Shown piece by piece: positions 56,541 through 64,000 of a DNA stretch of 64,000 nucleotides; position 1 is the first letter of the stretch, and each line of letters begins with the position of its first letter. This DNA comes from Diphasiastrum complanatum (lineage: Eukaryota; Streptophyta; Lycopodiopsida; Lycopodiales; Lycopodiaceae), in NCBI GenBank assembly GCA_029204225.1, contig CM055111.1, positions 3,395,246 to 3,459,245 on the forward strand. The letters run 5' to 3'. A model generated the notes under the pieces. It was not told the DNA's origin, did no database searches, and saw only the letters and a list, made by a program, of their open reading frames with translations. The position numbers and the translations under genes were made by a program.

Positions 56541-58423
56541 TCAACACTTAGGTTTCTTCTTAAACAAGACTTCAAAAGGTGATTTTCCAGCAAGTGCATT
56601 GTGAGGTAATCTATTGCACAAATAGTTTGGATAATTTATAGCTTCACCCCAATAATCAACAGGCAAAGAAGCTGCTACTCGAATTGCTTTAGCACATTCA
56701 CATAAATATCTATTTTTTCTCTCAGCTACTCCATGTTGAGATCGAGAATAAGCACAAGAAAACTCTCTCTTTATTCCTTCACCTTCACAATATTCATGAA
56801 ACTTGTTGGAGATGTATTCACCTCCTCCATCACATCTTAAAGCTTTAACTTTGAAAGAAAACGGTTTCTCAGCATAAGCTTTGAAGATTAGGAAGTGATA
56901 AAAAACCATAGCCTTTGAAGAAAGTAGATACAACCAAGTATATCTAGTAAAGTCATCAATAAAGGTGACAAAACATGTTGCACCACCAATACTTTTAGAA
57001 GAGGAAAAATGTACATCTGAGTCTATAAGCTCCAAAGGATGAGTAGTCTTTATAAAAGACTTCTGATATGGCTTTCTGTGTGACTTTGCATGGCACAAGC
57101 CTCAAAGGCTTGAAATCTTTAGAAAGAGATTTTGGAAGACCAATAGCCTTCACCTTCTTAACCATAGAAGACATAGATTTAAAGTTAGGATGACCCAACC
57201 TTCTATGCCACAGCTCCTCCTTAGATAACAAAGCAACTTCACAAAGGTTTGCATTCTCATAATAATTCAACTTAAAAATCCCACCACATCTGGATCCATC
57301 AGCAAGGATCTCATCATCTCTCTTGATAAAACAAGTATTGGAGTTGAACTTTACATCACAACCATTATCAAGCAACTTTCCCACACTCATTAAGTTCTTT
57401 GTAAACTTTGGAATGAAAAGAATATTAGAAAGTGCAAGAACTTTTGAAGAAGCAAGTTTCAATGGAATGTTGCCAATTCCTTCTATTGGGCACTCATGAT
57501 CATTAACTGTGTAAATAGATCTCTTGAGTCCTTTGAAAGGCAAGATTCAGTCAAATGACTCCTTTGAATGGCACATATGTGAAGAAGCTCCACTATCTAT
57601 GTACCAAGCTCCATCTTTCTTGAAAGGTGATGAAGAAAAACTGGACACCATGAGTGATCCTTCTCCATCACTTGCAACAGAATCTTCTTCAGTCTCTTTG
57701 GAGAGATTAGCTTGCTTGAGTTGGTTTTTCTTCTTGAAGCAATCAGAGGCATAATGCCCCTTCTTGCCACAGAAGAAACACTTCACTTTTTTCTTTTGGT
57801 CTTTGAGTTAGAAGGATGAGATGTATCATCCTCTTCAACATCTTTGTCTCGATCTTTGGCTTTGTCTTTGTTGGATGCTTGAGAGAACTGATTCTTACTC
57901 CTTCCTTTCTGCTTGTCTTTGACAAAGAGGGCTTTGTCAGTTCCACCATGCTCGAGTTTGTTCATCCTGGAGAGTTTATAGCTTTGTCTAGATTCTTCTG
58001 AAATAAGAATTCCTTGGAGATTTTCTAGATTAGGCAATTCCTCCTTAATAGCAAAAGTCTGAACAAGATTATCATAGTCATCTCTCAAGCCATTCAGTAT
58101 GACTTGAACTAGCTCATCTTGGTTAATAGTAACACCAACACAGGAAAGCTCTCTATGTAAATCTTTAACTCTCAGAACATAGTTAGATGCACTCTCTTCA
58201 CTTTTTTGAAAACTTTGGAAAATCTGATTTCTAAGAGTGAGTATTCTAGAAGTATTCTTTGCTTCATAGATGGTCTTTAGTGCATCCCAAGCTTCTTTGG
58301 CTGTAGTGCAATATCCTATCTCTCTCAGAATTTCATTAGATACATTCATTTTAATGAAATGTAGAGCCATTCTAGCTCTTTTCTTATACTTAAGAATTTC
58401 AGCCTGTGCTTGAGGCTTCTCCT
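56541..58423 (-). pseudogene. Ty1/copia C polyprotein (gag to integrase)
   Basis: From 58423 down: gag (ILKYKKRARMALHFIKMN; EAWDALKTIYEAKNTSRIL; LVQVILNGLRDDYDNLVQT), CCHC CFFCGKKGHYASDC, protease WYIDSGASSHMCHS with intact DSG, LSNILFIPKFTKNLMSVGK, pre-integrase LWHRRLGHPNFKSM, a frameshift in the zinc finger near 57100, integrase LIDSDVHFSSSKSIGG, FVTFIDDFTRYTWLYLL, DGGGEYISNKFHEYCE and GVAERKNRYLCECAK. It ends within integrase at 56541. Same lineage as D, not a copy of it. The N-terminal part of gag was cut off by the gypsy LTR at 58424. Confidence 0.88.
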
Positions 58424-59243
58424 TGTTGGGGGTATTCCCAACAAAGTGTAAATAAATAAAGTTCTCCAACAAAATGTGTTGCGAGGGCATGGCATCCTGC
58501 ATGTATAAGCCCATGGCCCAATGAGCACACAATTGAAGTTGCAAATAAAATAAACCTGACTTGGGCCTTCTAATTAAAATAAAACTAGAGGCCCAATGTC
58601 ATTTTTAAAATTAGAGATCACTTTTTAGAGTTGGGTCCAAATTGGGACTCACATGAATTTTGTGATTTCTAATGTACTTTTTGTGGACCCTTGGATCAAG
58701 TTGGGTCCAAGATGAATGGTTAGGATCATTGTGAATATTAGCCAATAATATTGAGGGGCAAGGGCCTTTCCCATTTCATAAAAAGGCACCATTTGTACAC
58801 TATTTCAATGCTTAATGAGAAGGAGGAAACTCTACCATTTTTGGAAGAGAAGCATCCTCATTTGCTATTCACTACTTGCTAGTGCTCTTGGTTGTATTTT
58901 CCATTGCTTTCCATTTCCATGTTTTATTGTTTGCCATAGTGAATATTTTTCCATTAGCAAGCATAAGGAGCATTTGAGCTAACCTCCACCCTCACTCTCT
59001 TTCTTTCTCTTTCTCTTCTCTTCTCAATCTCTTCTTCTCCATCCCTTCCCTTCAACCAAAACTATGCTGAATGTTAGTGTAGAGGAGTAGAGTTAAAGAG
59101 GAGTAGTATAATGGTGAGTAGAGTTAAGGGAGAAAGTAGGAAATTAACTAAAAGTAGGATCTATGCATAGTTAGGCACCTATCCAGTGATCTAACCTTTG
59201 TTGACAGGCGAAAGGGCTATACTACGAGAGATCTTCGACCCCA
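58424..59243 (+). repeat. 5' LTR of a Ty3/gypsy element (Athila-like)
   Basis: Begins TGTTGGGGGTATTCCCAACA, a short palindrome, and ends ...ACCCCA at 59243, three bases before the primer site. About 820 bases. It holds 'ctttctttctctttctcttc' in the downstream part. It lies within the gag of copia C, so it inserted after C. Confidence 0.75.
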
Positions 59244-59246
59244 TAG

Positions 59247-59264
59247 TGGCGCCGTTGTCGGGGA
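59247..59264 (+). other. Primer binding site (tRNA-Asp type)
   Basis: TGGCGCCGTTGTCGGGGA differs at one base from TGGCGCCGTTGCCGGGGA, which I recall as the tRNA-Asp primer site typical of plant Athila/Calypso-type gypsy elements. Confidence 0.75.
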
Positions 59265-60360
59265 TAGGTTTCCACTAACTAGTTTAGTTGCATTTAAGCT
59301 ATTTTCTTGTTTTTTAGAGTAGTTTAGGTAGATTTTTGGGAGTTTAGAGTTAGTTTTCTGTATTTTTTTGTGTTTGGACTGTTCACAACTAGTGGGGGAG
59401 GTGTGAGAGGGTAGAGGAGGCCCCGAACAACCTCTAAGGGCTTGAAACCCAAACCAATCATCCAAAAAACTCAAAAAACACACCAATCTGCATTTTGGAG
59501 GGAAAAAGAGCCAAAAAAACTCATCAAATTTTTATATCTCTAGAATCAGTGGGAATTAACCCTTGCATGACTGGCAGCAGCTCCAGGGTACTATCCCAGA
59601 CCTGCATAGAAGCCTGCGAGAGTTAGTTCCAAGCAGATTGTAAAAATCAGAGAAAAATCATAAAAAATTTCAAAAAACCCTTGAAAAAATCCAAAAAAAT
59701 ATTCAAATCTTCATAAGAACTCTCGCAGAGCCCTCTGAAGTTCCATCTCAGTGAGACCAGGATACAAAGAAGCTTGCAAGAGTTAATTTGATGATTAAGT
59801 GTCCTTGCGAGAGTTCCTAGTGAAGAAAAGATGGGAAAGTACTAGTGAACCCTCGCAGATAGTGAAATTTTCAGTTCCAGTAATCAAAAACTCTTGCAGA
59901 GGATTTTGAAGTTCCATCTCAATGAGACCAGGACACAGAAGAGCTTGCGATAGTTAGTTTGATTCCAGTGAGCAGAAAATTGGATTTAAGTGCAAAAAAA
60001 TCACTAAAAAGTGAAGATCCAGCAAATCCTTCTAGTAAGAACTCTCGTAGACCCTCTCAATAAATTCAGAATGTCAAATTACATCAGTGATGAAGCCTGC
60101 GAGAGCTAGTATGAAGATCTGGTGAAGATCAAGCACGAAAAGTGATTTTGAATCCTCTCAGACAATGAAATTTTCACTTCTTGCGAGAGTTATCTCTCAC
60201 AGAGAATTCTATAGTGAGATCTGACCCAGATCCAGCTACTATGAAGCTTGCGAGAGTTACTTCCCAGAGATCTGAAAGATATCAAGTTTTTTACCTACAA
60301 AAATAGCTAAAGAACCCTCGCACAGCCAACCCTTGCACAAGATAACCCTCGTAGACCAGA
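59265..60360 (+). repeat. Gypsy leader with degenerate internal repeats
   Basis: The phrase 'gcttgcgagagtt' and its partner 'ctctcgcagagcc' recur at about 59610, 59715, 59770, 59890, 59950, 60050, 60095, 60190 and 60245. 'gaagttccatctcagtgaga' occurs at about 59739 and 59909, 170 bases apart. No frame until 60364. Confidence 0.6.
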
Positions 60361-60363
60361 TCA

Positions 60364-62100
60364 GTGAAAAGATCTGCATCAGATCCAGCTACTATCAAAA
60401 TATCAGGTCAATCAGTGCAAGGAGAAAAAAGTTATCAAGGAAAAACCACCGCAAAAGGCCTAAAATTCATTCCGGCCGATCAGATCGATCAGATCCTTGA
60501 AGATCCAGACTGCATCCTATTGTATAAGCAAGATCCAATCACTTTGGAACCCACCATCGGATGAATCTGAGATCGGGACGATCAATAGCACGAAGGATAG
60601 CAAATCAGACACCACACCTTCCCAGATTAACAGTTGTGCAACAAGAGGCAGAACCGGAACGAGCACTAATGGATCCAATGGGCCAACCCATACCTGTCGC
60701 ACCCTTGCATGCAGTTCGGAGAGCACCATGGATGGAGATACCAAAATATGACGGATTTACAGATCCCATCCGATTCCTCTAGATCTACGAGCAAGCTTGT
60801 GAAATCTACGGCGAATGGACACCTGCAGAGAAGCTGATGTGGAGACAAAAAGCACAACAGGAGGAAAAAGAGCAAGAACAAAATAATCCCACAGAACCTC
60901 CAGTTGGCGTCGAATGGGATCCACAACCGGGCTCACCACTGCGCACAGATCAGAATGATTGGTTGCACCAACATGAACCACATTTTCACATGGTGGAGCC
61001 TGAGGAACCACGCACTGAAAGGCTCACACTCTTGTTGTCAAGCCACATTAGTTTACCCCTCAGAGAACTACTGCGGATTGCACCACAAGCGAAAAGCCTT
61101 TTAGTTGAATGGGCCAAGGTGGATGAGGAGCCAGTAGCACTTGAGCCCATCTATTGTGCGGGCTATGATGAAACAAGTAACGTCCTCCACATCGGAGCAG
61201 CATGGAAAAGTGAGGAACACAACATCACTTTTCCAATCAAACACAAGAGATACGAGGATGAGGCGGCAGTGGTATATGGAGGATCAAGTGTCAATTTGAT
61301 CTCCACTACTTTGTACAAAAAATGGGGATTACAAGGATTGAAGCCAGTCAGATTCGCCATCAAACTAGCAGATCAAAAATTGTGTGAAACCAAAACGTGT
61401 AGTTACTGATATTCCCGTAAGGGTAGCAGACATGCAGTATGTGATTACTTTTGTGGTCATGGATATACCTGAATCTCCATCTGCATACCGTATTTTACTG
61501 GGTAGACCATGGTTGAGGGCTACGCGAGTAGTACACAACTAGGATACAGGGAAACTCACCTTCGAGAACAGAAAACAAGCTGTAAAGGTAGATCCAACCA
61601 CATGGGCGGTAAAACCTATTGCAACCAAAGCTGATGACGGATCATCCACGACAGATCATACGATTGACCGCCCAAGGCCAGCCAAGGGAGGTCACTATCA
61701 TTTAGAGACGGATGCCATGAGATGGATGGATGCATTAGCAACTATTGACTGCCAGTCATGTCAATATGAATCAGATCCAGAACAGAGTACATCTTCACCC
61801 AAATGTTACACTATGGACACACCAATCACATTTGGAGTGAATATGATAAACGTAGCATGGCTATCAACGGAGCCAATTGAGAACCCAATGGACAATGATC
61901 TAGTCCCTTGGCAACATGCTCTAACTTATAATAAGGAGATTGAGCTGACTGATGAACAAGTCCTACACCACATGGACCCAGATCGTTACGGATCCAAGAA
62001 GGTACCAGCTCAACCACCACAAAGGTCTGCTATGGCAAAAGTCTCAAGGATCGAACCACCCAAGGCACCTGCGAATAAGAAGAATCAGTTGACTTTTGCT
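60364..62100 (+). pseudogene. Ty3/gypsy gag and protease (Athila/Tat-like)
   Basis: Gag-type frame MNLRSGRSIARRIANQ starts at 60561, followed by WMEIPKYDGFTDPIRFL and YGEWTPAEKLMWRQ (gag core; a stop between), then a Glu/Gln-rich part and, from about 61230, a retropepsin-like segment: VVYGGSSVNLISTTLYKKWG, shifted frame RILLGRPWLRATR. The catalytic Asp is Tyr here (VVY for the usual xxD), so the protease is dead. A further 130 codons (VDPTTWAVKPIATKA; YHLETDAMRWMDALATID; LVPWQHALTYNKEIEL) carry on to about 62095. RT, integrase and 3' LTR are absent; a minus-strand copia follows. Confidence 0.75.
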
Positions 62101-62709
62101 AGCAACTTTCTAGTTATCTGGAAGGATCTTGGTAAAGCTCTCAACAGATAAGTGAGCTGCTTCTCTGCTGATACTGCATTTTCGGTTCCGGGATTGTGTA
62201 GTGAAAGAAATAGATCCTTCATCTTCCTAATGAAGGAAGTGAGGTCTTTAGCATCCCACTGTAGGTTTGTCAGCTGATCTTCAAGCAACATGATCTATCT
62301 GTGTGATTTTGTTTGAAATCTTGTGAGGAATATATCCCACATCTCTTTTGCTTTAGAGATTGTAGCCAGGTCAAGAGTTAGGCTATCCGCGATGGATGAA
62401 GATAACATGGCTATTGCTTTGTCATTCTTCTCCATCCATTCACGTAGCTCCTTGCTTGTAGTTGTAGGCATCTCCTCGGTGCCATCTACCCAAGGAAATA
62501 ATCCTTCTCCCTTTAGTATCAGTGAGGTCTTAACTTTCCATGCGAAGAAATTAGATTATGATGAGTCGAGAATTGTATAGATCTTCGATTGTATGCTGCT
62601 TATTGAAGCCATTGCTGTGAATTGTGTTCTCACTTGTTGATGGTTCTTTGTTTGAATGCTTAGCCTCCTAGATCTGATAGCTTTTCGGTTATGCCAGACT
62701 ATGACAGGT
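62101..62709 (-). pseudogene. B-family copia gag N-terminus
   Basis: From about 62611 down: MASISSIQSKIYTILDSS, then broken frames, and MLLEDQLTNLQWDAKDLTSF with NAVSAEKQLTYLLRALPRS, nearly the same as the gag at 27056-27230. The frame ends at 62101, joined to the gypsy fragment. Confidence 0.75.
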
Positions 62710-62721
62710 GCTCTCATACCA
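62710..62721 (-). other. Primer binding site of B-family copia
   Basis: TGGTATGAGAGC in minus sense, one base from canonical TGGTATCAGAGC, one base from the LTR edge at 62723. Confidence 0.8.
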
Positions 62722-62722
62722 C

Positions 62723-63035
62723 TGATGTGAAAAATAATGATGGAACGCAAATTGCAAATATCAATCAGGCTCTGAAATGAAACGAAACAAAGCGAAACTA
62801 GACGAAACGAAGCGAAGCGAAGCAAAACTTGAACAAGCTCTAATATTGACATTGCTAAAGTGAAATCAAATTAATCGCAAACGAAAACAATTCAGATGGA
62901 TTTTAGATATGATTGTCGGTCACTGCTTGCTATATCATTCCTACAATCCTCCAGAAAGTAGACAAGCACTGCTAATCTATGTTATAGATTAATACAACAT
63001 TCAACAAAACTGAACAGTAAACTGATGATAAACAA
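62723..63035 (-). repeat. 5' LTR of B-family copia, partial
   Basis: Matches the B LTR at 31400-31500 and 31925-32018 (for instance 'acttgcgttccatcattatt'-like text and 'gttgtattaatctataacgt'). It carries the segment that was deleted from the left-arm LTR. The similarity fades near 63035. Confidence 0.7.
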
Positions 63036-63362
63036 ACAGATGGAAGGGAGGGTGGTGGTGACAACGGTAGATGGTGTGGACGATAGACATGAGAATGGGC
63101 GCAGAAGTATGGCAAGAGGTTGGTTGAAGAAGGAGACCGATTTTCCAATGCTTGTGTTTCCCTTTCTGAAGGATCTTCGTCGTGACTGGGGTACTTCTTC
63201 TGATCGAGTCGCTTTGTATTGCCCATTTGTCTTCTTAGCCTTGTCATTGTCGACTTTGGGTTTGTGACCTTGGTTGTCAATCTTGCTGGTGTTGTTTCTG
63301 GCAGCGTAATTGCTATAGTGGATCCAAGCAAATCTGTGAAGAATTGCCAAAAATTGGCAAAT
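63036..63362. other. Unassigned insert with basic-protein-like frame
   Basis: A minus-strand frame (KIDNQGHKPKVDNDKAKKTN; QYKATRSEEVPQSRRRSF) of about 120 codons and a plus-strand frame of 80 codons overlap here. No family recognised. It could be gag tail from another element. Confidence 0.3.
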
Positions 63363-64000
63363 CTAGCTTGATCAAAAACCATGTAGAATAGTGTAAATTG
63401 TGTACACAAGTGGGTCCCACACATGTGAGGCCATGATGCCACATGGGAAACCCATCCTAATGTAGGTTAGTTCAAGTCAGGAGAGTTGGTCATGTCTATT
63501 TGGTGGTCATTCCTACTTTATAGGACCTACACCTAAGTTTAAAGTGAAAATTTGACCAACTAGCTACCTACCAAGCATAACTCTAGGAAATAGACTTTCA
63601 TTTTCGGTCAAGGAGAGTGAGTTAACTTCCTTATTACATGCTGGAAATCCACCTAACTTCAAGAAGGAAGTCGAATTTGCTATGTATTCCCTCTCTCCAT
63701 AGTGAGAAGATAGAAAATTTTTGGAGCTCATTGGCAATCTCAAGCTAGTTCACTATGTACATTGAGTTTTTGTGATCCAAATGAAACCAAATCAATTTCT
63801 ACTTGTTTCTCAGGTTGAAGGCCATACTACAGCCTGTAGTACACACGTGTGGGATCGGATTTCAATTTTTATCAATGCTTTTGATTGTTAATGCTTGTTG
63901 TTTGTCAAATTGCCAATCTAGATCAACTTTTTTGTGTCTAGTTTTTTGATAGATTGTTAAGCAAGCATCCAATCGCTCTTGTGGATCTTTTGTAGATCCA
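63363..64000 (+). repeat. LTR-like sequence at window end
   Basis: Contains cccacacatgtgagg (near 63415) and tacacacgtgtggg (near 63839), then 'ccaatcgctcttgtggatct', all in the style of 39824-40345. The element would continue beyond the window. Confidence 0.4.

Noticed and set aside
60364-60566. Separate 66 codon gene (MKRSASDPATIK...)
   Set aside because: It is in the leader of the gypsy element and overlaps the gag start at 60561. Its frame is not continued by gag.
62982-63442. Minus-strand frames of 122 and 156 codons near the window end
   Set aside because: They run across LTR text and an unassigned insert in two different frames, with no conserved motif, so they are not called genes.

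Overview
This is a repeat-rich stretch of nuclear DNA from a land plant. The evidence is a set of plant-type LTR retrotransposons (Ty1/copia and Ty3/gypsy) with primer sites complementary to initiator tRNA-Met, an interstitial run of TTTAGGG-like telomere motif, plant-style LTR promoters (CTATAAATA) and a captured piece of an ISWI chromatin-remodelling gene that looks plant-like. The DNA is AT-rich and I found no intact host gene, rRNA, tRNA or CRISPR. It looks like a gene-poor region of a large genome; the species cannot be told from the sequence. Almost every open frame is a decayed transposon frame or a shadow of one.

Layout. 1-1733: remains of a Ty3/gypsy element, including a folded-back RNase H fragment. 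1734-4395: a block repeated in the same orientation at 22301-23864 (end of a coiled-coil ORF plus copia pol). 4008-15910 and 27651-40345: two arms of a giant imperfect inverted repeat of about 12 kb each, separated by an 11.7 kb spacer. Each arm holds, in mirror order, a copia element of family B, its 3' LTR inserted into the gag of another copia (A), and a TIR element (M) into which a complete-looking LTR retrotransposon without reverse transcriptase (R) has inserted. R carries an antisense fragment of an ISWI gene and a long acidic ORF of unknown function. 15911-27650 (spacer): copia gag/protease fragments F and G, a region with no recognisable gene, a degenerate coiled-coil ORF, the second copy of the 1.7-4.4 kb block, a perfect-looking 41 bp hairpin, and copia E, which lies head to head with B at 27005-27026.

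40346-49100: mostly unassigned AT-rich sequence with a (CT)95 microsatellite, a degenerate repeat array and three small unassigned ORFs. 49140-53360: copia D (gag to RT) with PBS and 5' LTR. 53361-54375: a third fragment of R. 54376-56530: LTR-like and unassigned sequence. 56541-58423: copia C, interrupted in gag by a gypsy LTR (58424-59243) with a tRNA-Asp type primer site and a gag-protease region up to about 62100. 62101-64000: gag start, PBS and LTR of another B-family copia, then a further LTR-like end.

The coherent story is serial nesting (B into A; R into M; gypsy into C), followed by an inverted duplication of the whole nest. The arms later acquired private events: two MITEs, an RNase H duplication and an integrase deletion on the right, and LTR and ISWI deletions on the left. 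All coordinates of repeat boundaries were set by eye.
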